A stretch of 64,000 bases of DNA from Desulfohalovibrio reitneri (GCF_000711295.1 NZ_JOMJ01000003.1:881001-945000), one strand, 5' to 3'; shown: positions 9,582 through 18,960, counted from the first letter of the stretch. Numbers and translations are program-made. Notes: generated by a model not told the origin, from the letters alone.

Positions 9582-10031
9582 GATCTTCCTCGCAAGTCTG
9601 GATTGGCCGATCAACCAGCCGGTTGAAGGATAGTTGAAAGAAATGGGGATTGCAAAGAAAAAGCCTTCCGTGGAAGCGGGTTGCGGGGTTCCATATGTGT
9701 AGTACGAACCCGTCAAATGTAACACTATACCATTGCGGATGGAATTCCTTTATATGACACGAAGGTGCATGGAACAATTGTTAAATTTTGTTGACGAGGC
9801 TCTTGGACTTGGCGTAGGAATTCCGTACTGTCACAAAACTCAAATGGGGTGCCGGGAGGGACTATTGTCCCGGTGGATGTTGACAAAGCCGGCCAGCGCG
9901 CGGAGCGCGCGACCGGCAAGAGCGCTCGAAGGGCACGTGATGCGTTGTCACGCCGTTGCCGGAAGCTCCCTTCGTCTTGCGTCGTTGCGTTTTGGGTGCA
10001 AGGTGTTCCTTTAGACCTTGGAGGTGTTCGG
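9582..10031. other. 450-base intergenic region between the M23 gene and hynB
   Basis: No convincing gene is present. The region contains a possible hydrogenase promoter near 9791 and a GC-rich hairpin at 9888-9917 in what would be the hynB leader. The hairpin has a GCCGG/CCGGC outer stem and a GCGCGC/GCGCGC inner stem. GGGAC/GTCCC at about 9858-9871 is a second small stem. The hynB ribosome site GGAGG is at 10019-10023. Confidence 0.6.
9791..9820 (+). promoter_or_regulatory. possible hynB promoter
   Basis: TTGACG at 9791-9796 lies in an AT-rich patch and is followed at 18 bases by TAGGAA (9815-9820). The -10 element is poor. If used, it would leave a leader of about 200 bases before hynB. 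Confidence 0.25.
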
Positions 10032-10985
10032 ATGAAGTTCTACGTAGGGCTCGGAAAAGAAGGAACAGAAGAGAGGCTGGAGCAGAACGGCATCTCTCGT
10101 CGTGATTTCATGAAGTTCTGCGCCGCGGTTTCCGCCGCCATGGGACTGGGCGTCGCCGGCGCTCCCCAGGTGGCAGAAGCGCTGACGCAGAAGCGCAGGC
10201 CGTCGGTGGTCTGGCTGCACAACGCCGAGTGCACCGGGTGCACGGAATCCGTGCTGCGTACCGTCAACCCGTATATCGGCCCCCTGATCCTCGACACGAT
10301 TTCCCTGGACTACCAGGAAACCATCATGGCCGCGGCCGGCCACGCCGCCGAAGAAGCTCTGCACCAAGCCGTGCACAGCGAGCACGGCTTCATCTGCGTG
10401 GTCGAGGGCGGCATTCCCACCGCCGACGGCGGCGTCCATGGCAAGGTCGGCGGCAAGACCATGCTGGAGATCTGCACCGAAGTTGTGCCCCAGGCCAAGG
10501 CCACCATCGCCATCGGTAACTGCGCCACCTTTGGTGGTATCCAGGCTGCCGCCCCCAATCCCACCAAGACCAAGGGCGTCAACGATACGCTCAAGGACAT
10601 GGGCGTCAACGCCATCAACATCGCCGGCTGCCCGCCCAACCCCTTCAACTTCGTGGGCGCAGTGGTCATGTACCTGCAGGGCAAGAAGATCGAGCTGGAC
10701 GAGAACAACCGTCCGCTGGCCTTCTACGGCAAGACCGTGCACGATCAGTGCGAGCGCCTGAAGTACTTCAACGAGGGCAAGTTCGCCACCTCCTTCGATT
10801 CCGAGGAGGCCCGCAAGGGGTACTGCCTGTATGAACTCGGCTGCAAGGGTCCCTATACGTACAACAACTGCCCCTCGGTCAAGTTCAACCAGACCAACTG
10901 GCCCGTCCAGGCCGGCCACCCCTGCATCGGGTGCTCCGAGCCGGGTTTCTGGGACGAGATGACCCCCTTCTTCGAGGCGGGCTAA
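10032..10985 (+). CDS. hynB: periplasmic [NiFe] hydrogenase small subunit
   Basis: Electron-transfer subunit carrying the iron-sulfur clusters of the H2-oxidising periplasmic hydrogenase. The ATG at 10032 has a GGAGG eight bases upstream and starts a 317-residue protein. Upstream in-frame codons would add a basic stretch with no homology. The Tat signal has the twin-arginine motif SRRDFMKF (Arg23, Arg24), a hydrophobic segment, and probable cleavage after AEA at 50. The mature part starts with the proximal-cluster motif ECTGC (Cys67, Cys70). The C-terminal third has LGCKGP, NNCPS and [13 protein letters not shown], which bind the remaining clusters. It lies 30 bases before hynA; the pair would be exported together by Tat. 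Confidence 0.97.
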   Translation: MKFYVGLGKEGTEERLEQNGISRRDFMKFCAAVSAAMGLGVAGAPQVAEALTQKRRPSVVWLHNAECTGCTESVLRTVNPYIGPLILDTISLDYQETIMAAAGHAAEEALHQAVHSEHGFICVVEGGIPTADGGVHGKVGGKTMLEICTEVVPQAKATIAIGNCATFGGIQAAAPNPTKTKGVNDTLKDMGVNAINIAGCPPNPFNFVGAVVMYLQGKKIELDENNRPLAFYGKTVHDQCERLKYFNEGKFATSFDSEEARKGYCLYELGCKGPYTYNNCPSVKFNQTNWPVQAGHPCIGCSEPGFWDEMTPFFEAG

Positions 10986-11015
10986 CCACGAGTTGAACCA
11001 GGGAGGAGATACATC

Positions 11016-12725
11016 ATGTCCGGATGCAAAACGCAGAGCGGTCCCAGTGTAATGGCCACCCCGTATGCCGCGGGGTATAACGGCAAGGTCGTGGTCGACC
11101 CGGTCACCCGGATCGAGGGCCACTACCGCGTGGAAGTGGAGCTGGAGAACGGGTACGTCAAGAACGCCTGGACTTCGGCCCAGCTCTTCCGCGGCCTCGA
11201 GCTCATCCTCAAGGGGCGCGATCCCCGCGACGCCTCCATGTTCACCCAGCGTTCCTGCGGCGTCTGCACCAACGTGCACGCCCTGGCCTCCATCCGCTGC
11301 GTGGACAACGCGGTCAAGGTGACCATTCCCGAGAACGCCACCCTTATCCGCAATCTGGTGCAGGCCGCCCAGTACCTGCACGACCACATCGTGCATTTCT
11401 ACCACCTGCACGCCCTGGACTGGGTTGACGTCACCTCGGCGCTGACCGCCGATCCGGCCAAGGCCGCCAAGATCGCCAACGACATCAGCCCCAACCGCAA
11501 GACCACCGCGGCCGACCTCAAGGCCGTTCAGACCAAGCTCAAGGCATTCGTCGATTCCGGCCAGCTCGGTATCTTCACCAATGCCTACTTCCTGGGTGGG
11601 CACGAAGCCTACTACCTGCCGCCCGAGGTCAACCTCATCGCCACAGCGCACTACCTTGAGGCCCTCAAGCTGCAGGTTAAGGCCGCCCGCGCCACCGCCG
11701 TCTTCGGCGCCAAGAACCCCCACACCCAGTTCATGGTGACCGGCGGCGTGACCTGTTACGACTCCCTGCGCCCCGAGCGCATCGAGGAATTCCGCCAGCT
11801 GTGGAAGGAAACCACACAGTTCGTGAAAGAGGTCTACATCCCCGACCTGCTGGCCGTGGCCTCCTACTACAAGGACTGGGCCGCCATCGGCGGTACCACC
11901 AACTTCATGGCCTGCGGCGAGTTCCCCACCGACGAGTACGACTTGGCCTCCCGCTACATGCCCCCGGGAGTGATCTTCGATCGCAACATCGGCAAGCCCG
12001 AGGCGTTCGACCAGATGAAGATCGAGGAGCACGTTGCCCGTTCCTGGTACAAGGGCGACGAGGCGCGCCATCCGTGGAAGGGCGTCACCGAGCCGCAGTA
12101 CACCAGCCTCGACGACCTCGACGGCAAGTACTCCTGGTTCAAGGCTCCCCGCTACGACGGCCGCGCCACCGAGGTCGGCCCCCTGGCCCACTGCTTGGTG
12201 GCCTACGCCAAGGGCGTGCCCGAGTTCACCAAGACCGTGGACATGGTGCTGAACCATCTGAACGTTGGTCCCGAGGCCCTGTTCTCCACCCTGGGACGTA
12301 CCGCCGCCCGCGGCATCGAGACCGCCATCATCGCCGAGAAGATGGGCGAGTGGATCGACCAGCTCCAGGCCAACGTGGCCGCCGGCCGCGACGAGCTCTA
12401 CACCGAGTGGGAGATGCCCGACGAAGCCTACGGCGTGGGCTGGGCCGACGTGCCCCGTGGCGCTCTGTCCCACTGGATCCACATCAAGAACAAGAAGATC
12501 GAGAACTTCCAGTTGGTGGTCCCCTCCACCTGGAACCTCTGTCCCCGCGACGCCCAGGGCGGCCTCAGCCCTGTGGAAGAGGCCCTCATCGGCACCCCAA
12601 TCGCCGATCCCAAGCGTCCGGTGGAGATCCTGCGCACGGTGCACTCCTACGATCCCTGCATCGCCTGCGGCGTGCACGTCATCGACTCCAAGACCAACGA
12701 AGTCCACAAGTTCCGCATCGTCTAG
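11016..12725 (+). CDS. hynA: periplasmic [NiFe] hydrogenase large subunit
   Basis: Catalytic subunit holding the Ni-Fe(CN)2CO site. The start ATG follows GGGAGGAG. The N-terminal metal motif is RSCGVCTNVHA (Cys81, Cys84). The C-terminal motif is DPCIACGVH (Cys548, Cys551, His554). A 15-residue tail after His554 should be removed by the HynD endopeptidase after nickel insertion. All four ligand codons are cysteine, so this is a standard [NiFe] and not a [NiFeSe] enzyme. It has no signal peptide of its own and should be carried out by the Tat signal of HynB. Length (569) matches the Desulfovibrio family. Confidence 0.97.
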   Translation: MSGCKTQSGPSVMATPYAAGYNGKVVVDPVTRIEGHYRVEVELENGYVKNAWTSAQLFRGLELILKGRDPRDASMFTQRSCGVCTNVHALASIRCVDNAVKVTIPENATLIRNLVQAAQYLHDHIVHFYHLHALDWVDVTSALTADPAKAAKIANDISPNRKTTAADLKAVQTKLKAFVDSGQLGIFTNAYFLGGHEAYYLPPEVNLIATAHYLEALKLQVKAARATAVFGAKNPHTQFMVTGGVTCYDSLRPERIEEFRQLWKETTQFVKEVYIPDLLAVASYYKDWAAIGGTTNFMACGEFPTDEYDLASRYMPPGVIFDRNIGKPEAFDQMKIEEHVARSWYKGDEARHPWKGVTEPQYTSLDDLDGKYSWFKAPRYDGRATEVGPLAHCLVAYAKGVPEFTKTVDMVLNHLNVGPEALFSTLGRTAARGIETAIIAEKMGEWIDQLQANVAAGRDELYTEWEMPDEAYGVGWADVPRGALSHWIHIKNKKIENFQLVVPSTWNLCPRDAQGGLSPVEEALIGTPIADPKRPVEILRTVHSYDPCIACGVHVIDSKTNEVHKFRIV

Positions 12726-12759
12726 CGGCTGGACAACACGGTTACGGATAAGTACATCG

Positions 12760-12793
12760 GGGGTCCGGCCTGGGAAAGGCCGGGCCCCTTTTT
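12760..12793 (+). terminator. stem-loop with T-run between hynA and hynD
   Basis: A 12-base stem (12760-12771 with 12777-12788, one G-T pair) with a GGGAA loop is followed by TTTTT. It would end or attenuate transcription after the structural genes, so that protease and chaperone are made in lower amount. Confidence 0.8.
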
Positions 12794-12826
12794 GCTCATT
12801 ACGAGCACATGGGGAACGCGAGTACT

Positions 12827-13363
12827 ATGAGCCAAGACAAACGCATCCTGGTCATGGGCGTAGGCAACGTCCTCTACACGGACGAAGGACTTGGCGTGAG
12901 GGTGGTCGAGCACCTCAACGCCAAGTATACTTTTTCCGGGAACGTAACCTTGTACGATGGCGGCACTCTGGGCATGCGGCTCATGGAGCCCATCATGGAG
13001 TCCGACTTCCTCATTGTGGTTGACGCCGTGCTGGGCGACGGCGACCCCGGCAGTACGTACCGGCTGACAGGGGATGACTTGCGGAAGAGCTTGGCCTTCA
13101 AGAACTCCATGCACCAGACCGACCTCATAGATACCCTGATCTACTGCGACATCGCCGGCCACCGGCCCGAGGCCGTGGTCGTCGGGGTCGAGCCTTTTGA
13201 TTTCCAAACCATGTCGGTCGAGCTTTCCGAGCCCATCAAGGCAAGCCTGGAGGGGATCTTACGGGCCGTGCTGGACGAGATCGCCGCCGCTGGCGGATCG
13301 TGGAGCGAGGCCGAACGCGACGGGATGGAGGATAGGACGTATGTGCCTGGCAATACCGGCTAA
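12827..13363 (+). CDS. hynD: hydrogenase maturation endopeptidase (HybD/HynD family)
   Basis: Nickel-sensing protease that cuts the C-terminal tail from the hydrogenase large subunit. The family signature GVGNVLYTDEGLGV is at the N-terminus. Conserved metal-binding positions appear as the acidic residue in DEG, the Asp of VVDAV, and the His of SMHQTD. The ATG at 12827 is preferred because it starts close to the family N-terminus and has GGGGA upstream. An in-frame ATG at 12809 would add six residues. It lies just after hynA and overlaps hypC by 23 bases, so it is probably dedicated to HynA. Confidence 0.93.
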   Translation: MSQDKRILVMGVGNVLYTDEGLGVRVVEHLNAKYTFSGNVTLYDGGTLGMRLMEPIMESDFLIVVDAVLGDGDPGSTYRLTGDDLRKSLAFKNSMHQTDLIDTLIYCDIAGHRPEAVVVGVEPFDFQTMSVELSEPIKASLEGILRAVLDEIAAAGGSWSEAERDGMEDRTYVPGNTG

Positions 13364-13598
13364 GATCGAGTCCATTGAGAACGATGTGGCCACCTGCAGA
13401 GTAGGGGAGGGCGAAACCCGCATTCAGGTATCCCTCATGCTCACCGAAAGCGATCCGCAGGTTGGCGACTACGTCATCGTGCACGCTGGTTTCGCCTTGC
13501 GTGTGCTGGACCCGGAGGAGGCGGAGGAGAGCCTGCGCATTCTCCGCGACATGGCGCGAGCCATGGAAGGCCAGGAGCACCTGGCGGACAAGTTCTAA
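13341..13598 (+). CDS. hypC: hydrogenase assembly chaperone HypC/HupF
   Basis: Small chaperone that carries the Fe(CN)2CO unit and holds the precursor of the large subunit. The 85 residues begin MCLAIPAKI, the diagnostic N-terminus in which Cys2 is essential. This fixes the start at the ATG at 13341 inside the end of hynD. A C-terminal acidic helix (EEAEESLRILRDM) is typical. The overlapping frames suggest translational coupling with hynD. Other hyp genes are not in the window. Confidence 0.95.
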   Translation: MCLAIPAKIESIENDVATCRVGEGETRIQVSLMLTESDPQVGDYVIVHAGFALRVLDPEEAEESLRILRDMARAMEGQEHLADKF

Positions 13599-13704
13599 CG
13601 CGCGGTCCCGCGCGGCGTATTGTCGTCTGGACGCCCTCCACTCGGAGGCTTCGGATTGTGTGTGGCAGCCATTGTCCTCTCGTCAGCGATGGAGGGGTGC
13701 TTGG

Positions 13705-14133
13705 TTAACCCGCGGCGATTTCATCCGTCAGGCTGATTGTCAGCTTGACGAAATCGGCTTCTGTGAGGATGCCCACCAGCCGGTCTCCGTCCAGCACGGG
13801 CAGGCAGCCGAACTTGTTCTTGAGCATGGCCAGGGCCGCCTCGCGCACCGGTGTTTCCGGAGTGGCAACAGCCACCCTGGTTCGCATGGCCTCACGCACC
13901 GGAATCCCGGTGTCCAGTTCTTCCTGGGTCGCCGGGTCCACCCCGGCCAGCCGGGATACGGTCAGGGACAGCAGGTCGCGCTGGGTGAGTAGCCCGACGA
14001 ACCGTCCGTCCCTGGTGGCCACCGGCAAGTGGCGCACCCGCTTGGTTTCCATGATGCGCCTCGCCTCACGCAGCGAATCGTTTTCATCGAGAAAAATCGG
14101 GGCCGGTGTCATCAACTCGGCTACGGTGAACAT
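13705..14133 (-). CDS. two-CBS-domain protein
   Basis: A 142-residue protein made only of a CBS pair. The first repeat (about 1-65) starts VAELMTPAPIFLDEND and the second (about 78-140) starts VREAMRTRVAVATPET. Such stand-alone CBS proteins bind adenine nucleotides and usually regulate a partner; the partner is not evident here. An AGGAGG ribosome site lies seven bases before the ATG at 14133. The gene is convergent with hypC. No catalytic domain is attached. Confidence 0.85.
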   Translation of the reverse strand: MFTVAELMTPAPIFLDENDSLREARRIMETKRVRHLPVATRDGRFVGLLTQRDLLSLTVSRLAGVDPATQEELDTGIPVREAMRTRVAVATPETPVREAALAMLKNKFGCLPVLDGDRLVGILTEADFVKLTISLTDEIAAG

Positions 14134-14302
14134 GCGGGTTCCTCCTGCTCCATATCCTTCGGATTTGTATTCTCGCCCAGCCCGGGGGTTCCGTCAATCG
14201 ACAGCCTGCGGATTGTCCGTTGACGCGTCGTGAGAAGTGTGCTTTTCCTCCCCTGGCGGCTGGAAGCCGCGATTTCCTACAGCTTTCACCCCGTAGCCGC
14301 AA

Positions 14303-14947
14303 GTGATCGTCGATCCAAAACGCAAGCGCGAGCGCATGGTGCGCGAACAGATTGAGGCCCGGGGTATCACCGACCCCCGTGTACTGGCCGCCATGCGCGC
14401 CGTGCCCCGGCATCGTTTCGTGCAGGAGGCTCTCGCCGACCACGCTTACGAGGACCGTCCGCAGCCCATCGGGCTGGGACAGACCATCTCGCAGCCTCAT
14501 GTGGTGGCTCTGATGACTTCCGAACTGGAAGTGGAAGAAGGCATGCGGGTACTGGAGATCGGCACTGGCTCGGGATATCAGGCGGCCGTGCTGGCCGAGA
14601 TGGGCGCGGAAGTCTGCACTGTGGAGCGGCTCAGGCAACTCTACATGGACGCACGCAAGCGTTTGCAGGATTTGCGGTATTTCCGGGTGCGGCTCAAGCT
14701 GGACGACGGGACCATGGGCTGGCCTTCTGAAGGTCCGTTCGACCGCATCCTGGTGACGGCGGGTGGGCCGGAGGTTCCAGAACCACTGCTGGAGCAGCTG
14801 GCCGACCCTGGAATCATGCTCATCCCCGTGGGGTCTTCCAGGCGAAGTCAGACCTTGGTCAAGGTGCGCAAGGAGGACGGCAAGGTCCGCAAGGAGAACC
14901 GGGGTGCAGTTGCCTTTGTGGACCTGGTGGGGGAGCACGGCTGGTGA
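14303..14947 (+). CDS. pcm: protein-L-isoaspartate O-methyltransferase
   Basis: Repairs isoaspartyl residues in aged proteins by SAM-dependent methylation. The start is a GTG at 14303 giving 214 residues. [20 protein letters not shown] at the N-terminus and [13 protein letters not shown] are PCMT signatures. The SAM-binding motif is [15 protein letters not shown] near residue 77. The stop overlaps the GTG start of the following DUF368 gene, so the two are translationally coupled. Confidence 0.94.
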   Translation: MIVDPKRKRERMVREQIEARGITDPRVLAAMRAVPRHRFVQEALADHAYEDRPQPIGLGQTISQPHVVALMTSELEVEEGMRVLEIGTGSGYQAAVLAEMGAEVCTVERLRQLYMDARKRLQDLRYFRVRLKLDDGTMGWPSEGPFDRILVTAGGPEVPEPLLEQLADPGIMLIPVGSSRRSQTLVKVRKEDGKVRKENRGAVAFVDLVGEHGW

Positions 14948-15915
14948 GCCGCCTGCGGGAAGCCCTCTGGGCCACTCCGGGCCCCAGCTCCCGAGGTGAG
15001 GCGCTCCTGTTGGCAGCCAAGGGTTTTCTCATGGGCGCTGCGGACATCATCCCAGGTGTATCCGGCGGGACCATGGCCTTCATCACCGGCATCTACGACG
15101 ACCTGGTCTCGGCCATCCGCTCCTTTGATCTGGACTTCGCCAGAAGCATCCTCCGCTTCGATCTGAGCGGAGCCGTTTCAGGGGTTCATCTGCGATTTCT
15201 CATCCCCCTGGCGGCGGGGATTCTGGTCGCCTTGCTGAGCATGGCCGGGCTCATGCATCATCTTCTTACCACCCACCCGGTGCCGGTATGGTCGCTTTTT
15301 TTCGGCCTGATCGCGGCCTCGGCCCTGGCCATTGGCCGATGCGTGGCCTGGAATCCGGCGCGCGTTCTGGCCGCCGCCGCGGGGGCGGCCGCGGGCTACG
15401 TCCTGGTGGGGATCATTCCCATGGCCACTCCGCAATCCCTGTGGTTTGTCTTTCTGTGTGGTTCGGTAGCCATCTGCGCCATGATCCTGCCGGGAATCAG
15501 CGGTGCCTTCATCCTGCTAATCCTGGGAAAGTACGAATTCATTACCGGAGCGCTCAAGCAACCCTTGGAGGCTGGGCATTTCCTGGTACTGGCCGTGTTC
15601 GGTCTGGGCTGCCTGGTTGGATTGGCCGGTTTTTCCAGGCTGTTGCATTGGCTATTGACCAAGTGGCATCATGTTACAGTGGCATTGCTCACCGGCTTGA
15701 TGATCGGGGCCATGCGGAAGATTTGGCCCTGGAAGGAAGTCATCACGGTACGCCGGGTCGGCGACAAATCAGTCCCCTTGGAATGGGCTAACGTTTTGCC
15801 CGGGTCCTTTGGTGCTGAGTTCTGGGTCGCGGTTGGTCTTATGGCTTTGGGGTTCATGGCGGTGCTGGCCGTGGAGCGATGCGGCTCAAAAGGCGAACGG
15901 GCTTGCTCTCCATGA
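14944..15915 (+). CDS. DUF368 membrane protein, probable polyprenyl-phosphate transporter
   Basis: Polytopic inner-membrane protein of 323 residues with about eight or more hydrophobic segments. It carries the family's duplicated motif: [11 protein letters not shown] at 33-43 and ILPGISGAF near 180. DUF368 proteins (PopT) have been linked to recycling of undecaprenyl phosphate across the membrane. That role comes from family knowledge and is not shown here. The GTG start overlaps the pcm stop by four bases. Confidence 0.85.
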   Translation: MSRLREALWATPGPSSRGEALLLAAKGFLMGAADIIPGVSGGTMAFITGIYDDLVSAIRSFDLDFARSILRFDLSGAVSGVHLRFLIPLAAGILVALLSMAGLMHHLLTTHPVPVWSLFFGLIAASALAIGRCVAWNPARVLAAAAGAAAGYVLVGIIPMATPQSLWFVFLCGSVAICAMILPGISGAFILLILGKYEFITGALKQPLEAGHFLVLAVFGLGCLVGLAGFSRLLHWLLTKWHHVTVALLTGLMIGAMRKIWPWKEVITVRRVGDKSVPLEWANVLPGSFGAEFWVAVGLMALGFMAVLAVERCGSKGERACSP

Positions 15916-15965
15916 CGCGAGAGGATATCCCGGGAAATATCGACATCAGCGAGGTGTGATTTTTT

Positions 15966-16850
15966 ATGGCATCCCAGTCCTGTTCATCCTGCGGCGGAGG
16001 AGAGGGGGACGGCGCTTCCCTGGCCATGCAGGACGAGCTTATACGCGGAACGCTTTCCAAAATCCGCTACAAGCTGTTCGTCATGAGCGGCAAGGGCGGT
16101 GTGGGCAAGAGTTCCGTCGCGGTGAATCTCGCCGCCGCCCTGGCCGAGCGAGGCAACAAGGTCGGCCTGATGGACGTGGACATTCATGGCCCCAGCGTTC
16201 CCGGGTTGTTGGGGATCAAAGGGTTGCTGGAGGTCGACCGGGGCAGCGTGATCAAGCCCAAGCGCTACAATGACAACCTTTCCGTTGTCTCAATGGCTTC
16301 GCTTCTGGAAGACCCGGACCAGGCCGTTCTCTGGCGCGGACCCATGAAGACTTCGGCTATCCGGCAGTTCATCGCCGATGTGGATTGGGGCGAACTCGAC
16401 TATCTGGTCATCGATTCCCCTCCGGGAACAGGCGACGAGCACATGACCGTGCTCAAGACAATTCCCGACGCGCTCTGCCTCATCGTCACCACGCCGCAGG
16501 AGGTTTCGCTGGCCGACGTGCGCAAGGCGGTCAACTTCCTGCAGTACGCCAAGGCCAACGTGCTGGGTGTGGTGGAGAACATGAGCGGCCTCATCTGTCC
16601 CCACTGCCGCGAGGAGATTGAGTTGTTCAAAAAGGGCGGAGGGAAAGAGCTGGCTGAACGGTACGGCCTGTCGTTCCTCGGCGCCATACCGCTGGACCCG
16701 GCGACCGTCGTGGCCGGCGACTTGGGCCGGCCCGTGGTGCTTTTGGACGAAGACACTCCGGTCAAACGGACTCTTCGCGAACTGGCCGCAACCGTGAATG
16801 ACGAAGCCGCCCGCAGCCTGGAACGGGCGGCCACACCCGAGGGATCCTGA
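15966..16850 (+). CDS. mrp: Mrp/NBP35 family iron-sulfur cluster carrier ATPase
   Basis: P-loop ATPase that assembles and transfers [4Fe-4S] clusters in the cytoplasm. The deviant Walker A motif GKGGVGKSS lies near residues 41-49, DVDIHGPSVP follows, and DSPPGTGDEH is the Walker B region. The cluster-binding CPHC is at about 211-214. The N-terminus has an extra CSSC pair, reminiscent of NBP35-type proteins. Length is 294. The stop TGA overlaps the pgsA ATG by one base. Confidence 0.93.
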   Translation: MASQSCSSCGGGEGDGASLAMQDELIRGTLSKIRYKLFVMSGKGGVGKSSVAVNLAAALAERGNKVGLMDVDIHGPSVPGLLGIKGLLEVDRGSVIKPKRYNDNLSVVSMASLLEDPDQAVLWRGPMKTSAIRQFIADVDWGELDYLVIDSPPGTGDEHMTVLKTIPDALCLIVTTPQEVSLADVRKAVNFLQYAKANVLGVVENMSGLICPHCREEIELFKKGGGKELAERYGLSFLGAIPLDPATVVAGDLGRPVVLLDEDTPVKRTLRELAATVNDEAARSLERAATPEGS

Positions 16851-17413
16851 TGAATTCCTGGCTCAACTGGCCCAACCGCCTCAGCCTGCTCCGCATACTG
16901 GCGGTCCCGCTCATCGTGCTGCTGCTGTATTTTCCCAATAGAATTACATGCCTGCTGGCGCTTGTGCTTTTCCTGCTGGCCGCCCTGACTGATCTGGTGG
17001 ACGGCTTGTGGGCCCGCCGGAAGAATCTTGTCACCAACCTGGGCAAGTTTCTCGATCCGCTGGCGGATAAACTGCTTATCGCGTCGGTGCTTATCATGTT
17101 GGTGCACCTGAAATGGGCTCCGGCGTGGGTCGTGGTCCTCATTGTAGGCCGAGAGCTGGCCGTAACCGGCCTGCGAGCCGTGGCGGTGGAGCAAGGCATA
17201 GTCATGGCCGCGGATAAGTTCGGCAAGGCCAAGACCATATTGCAGATAGCCGCGTTGTGTCCCTTGATTTTCCATTATGATATAGGGCAATTTGATCCAA
17301 AGCCCGCTGGAATGGCGCTTCTGTATGCTGCCCTTGTGTTGACGGTTGTATCGGGCGCCAACTACATGCGCGGCTTCTTCGCCGGACTGCGACGCAAAGG
17401 CGAGGAAATCTGA
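16850..17413 (+). CDS. pgsA: CDP-diacylglycerol--glycerol-3-phosphate 3-phosphatidyltransferase
   Basis: Makes phosphatidylglycerol phosphate, the committed step to anionic phospholipids; inner membrane. The CDP-alcohol phosphotransferase signature DG-x2-AR-x8-G-x3-D-x3-D is complete at about residues 50-72 (VDGLWARR ... GKFLDPLAD). Several hydrophobic helices surround it in the 187-residue protein. RELAVTGLRAVA is another conserved PgsA stretch. It starts at the overlapping TGATG junction with the Mrp gene. Confidence 0.93.
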   Translation: MNSWLNWPNRLSLLRILAVPLIVLLLYFPNRITCLLALVLFLLAALTDLVDGLWARRKNLVTNLGKFLDPLADKLLIASVLIMLVHLKWAPAWVVVLIVGRELAVTGLRAVAVEQGIVMAADKFGKAKTILQIAALCPLIFHYDIGQFDPKPAGMALLYAALVLTVVSGANYMRGFFAGLRRKGEEI

Positions 17414-17433
17414 CACGGATAAGCGAGGGGAAC

Positions 17434-17745
17434 ATGAGCGAGAGGGGGGAAGCGAAAGAGGCGATGGACAAGGAATCGAGACATCTTCTAGCCAGAATCC
17501 GGAGTTGCTTGCAGACTATTCTCGATCTGGAGGAACGGCTCGAGCAGATTGAACTTGGAGATGAATTGCTCGACGAATTCGTGCATCTCAAGTCTTTTCT
17601 GCAGAAGGTGGAAAGCCTTGAACTGCGAGAGGATGACGTGGTTCGCATCGAAGATGCCACGGCGAACTTCTTGGAAGAATTGCGTGCTCCGTTGTCCTAC
17701 CTGGACGAAGACGAGGAGGGAGAGCGGCAACGCTTTCTGCAATAG
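17434..17745 (+). CDS. small acidic coiled-coil protein, unknown function
   Basis: Hypothetical protein of 103 residues, not recognised. It is strongly acidic and helical, with heptad-like Leu spacing from about residue 20 to 85 (ILDLEERLEQIELGDELLDEF and following), and has no signal peptide or membrane segment. A GAGGGG ribosome site lies before the ATG. It sits 20 bases after pgsA and 14 bases before an FtsB-like gene on the same strand, so it is probably part of the same operon. Confidence 0.7.
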   Translation: MSERGEAKEAMDKESRHLLARIRSCLQTILDLEERLEQIELGDELLDEFVHLKSFLQKVESLELREDDVVRIEDATANFLEELRAPLSYLDEDEEGERQRFLQ

Positions 17746-17759
17746 CCGCCGGAACAACC

Positions 17760-18086
17760 ATGGCAGGCATGCGTCTTTTCCTCGTTCTGGCCGTTCTCGG
17801 CAATGTCCTGTTGGCCTACCTCCTGGTGTTTGGCCAACAAGGGGTCTTTACGTATCTCGATACCAAGCATCGCCGGGACGAGATGGCCGCGAGGCTGGAG
17901 CGTGTGGAAAACCGGAGTCTGGAAATTAGTCGGGAAATCCGCCTGCTGAAGACAGACCAGGCCTTTCTCGAGCGAACCATCCGCCAGCAGACCCATTTTC
18001 TGGCCCCGCGGGAAGTTCTCTACCTCCTGCCCGGCGCTTCCGGGCGAACGGCCGAAACGACCGGAGACGCGGCCCATGAAGAATAA
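17760..18086 (+). CDS. FtsB/DivIC-like septum formation initiator protein
   Basis: A short bitopic protein of 108 residues. One N-terminal membrane helix (about 5-25) is followed by a coiled coil (about 38-75) ending in a conserved-looking FLAPREVLYLLPG stretch. This is the FtsB/DivIC architecture, whose members join FtsL and FtsQ in the divisome. Sequence identity to FtsB is not directly demonstrable by eye, so the assignment is to the family fold. The stop lies inside the next gene (11-base overlap). Confidence 0.72.
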   Translation: MAGMRLFLVLAVLGNVLLAYLLVFGQQGVFTYLDTKHRRDEMAARLERVENRSLEISREIRLLKTDQAFLERTIRQQTHFLAPREVLYLLPGASGRTAETTGDAAHEE

Positions 18087-18960
18087 GATAGAGTTGTTCC
18101 AGGAACTGGTCGCCTCTGACCCCACGTCCAAGGTTTTTTATCCCCTGGCCCGTCTCTACGCTGAAAGCGGCATGCTGCTCCAGGCGGCGGACACCCTGCG
18201 GCAGGGCCTGTCCCGCCATCCCGACCACATGGAGGCACGTCTCCTTCTCATCGACATCCTCAGCCAGACCGAGCACCGCGAAGAGGCCTTGGAGGAGGTC
18301 AGGACCATGTCCCAGACCCTGGCCCGATACCCATCCTTCTGGGGACTCTGGGCCGAGCGGGAAGGGGACGAGGACCCGGACATGGCCGTGGCGCTCAACT
18401 TCCTGAACGCGTATTTGGCTGGGCAGGGGTTCTCCTGGGTGGACATTCTGCAGCAGGGGTTCGAAGCACTGGCCAAGAAGAAGGCCGCCCAGGGGACGTT
18501 CGACGAGGGCCTCGACCTGATGGACCAGGAGGAGGTCGAGGAGGGAGAGGTGGTCGCCGCTCCCGGCTCCGAGTCAGCGGCTTCCCAGCCCGAAACCGGC
18601 GAGTTCATCTTCGAGGAGGGCGAGGTGGAGCGGGCCGCCGCGGCCGCATCCAAGTCGGAAGATAGTCTGGCCACCCGCACCATGGCTGAACTCCGTGTCG
18701 CCCAGGGGGACTATGACGGCGCCCTTGAAATTCTTCGAACCCTGCGCGACAGAGAGGCCTCCGTGGACGAGCGGCGAAGCCTGGAGCGCCGCATGGCCGA
18801 GGTTGATTCCATGCGCGGACAAGCCCCTGCGGCATCTCCGGCTCAAGAGGGAGACGAGACCGATTTTCTGAGCGCGGGGCCCATGCGCCGTGCCAAGGAG
18901 AAGCTCGTCAATTCTCTTTCCACCTTGGCGGACAGGCTGGAAGCCCGGGCTGGGGTCTAA
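18076..18960 (+). CDS. TPR-repeat protein with acidic linker
   Basis: A 294-residue protein. The N-terminal third looks like tetratricopeptide repeats (YPLARLYAESGMLLQAADTL, then the HPDHMEARLLLIDIL stretch). The middle is an acidic, Ala/Glu-rich linker (about 150-200). A further TPR-like unit, MAELRVAQGDYDGALEILRTL, comes near 205. No signal peptide, so cytoplasmic. It resembles scaffold proteins found in Desulfovibrio genomes. Function unknown. GGAG lies eight bases before the ATG. Confidence 0.75.
   Translation: MKNKIELFQELVASDPTSKVFYPLARLYAESGMLLQAADTLRQGLSRHPDHMEARLLLIDILSQTEHREEALEEVRTMSQTLARYPSFWGLWAEREGDEDPDMAVALNFLNAYLAGQGFSWVDILQQGFEALAKKKAAQGTFDEGLDLMDQEEVEEGEVVAAPGSESAASQPETGEFIFEEGEVERAAAAASKSEDSLATRTMAELRVAQGDYDGALEILRTLRDREASVDERRSLERRMAEVDSMRGQAPAASPAQEGDETDFLSAGPMRRAKEKLVNSLSTLADRLEARAGV

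Noticed and set aside
9733-10014. Small plus-strand frame in the hynB leader
   Set aside because: Arg/Ala-rich C-terminus from GC-rich leader DNA, no ribosome site, overlaps a hairpin.
12655-12690. Possible selenocysteine ([NiFeSe]) large subunit
   Set aside because: The relevant C-terminal codons are TGC (DPCIACGVH); no in-frame TGA and no SECIS-like need.
10011-12707. Long open frame (898 codons) on the minus strand antisense to hynBA
   Set aside because: It mirrors high-GC codon bias of the hydrogenase genes, has no ribosome site and no recognisable domain, and the sense genes are certain.
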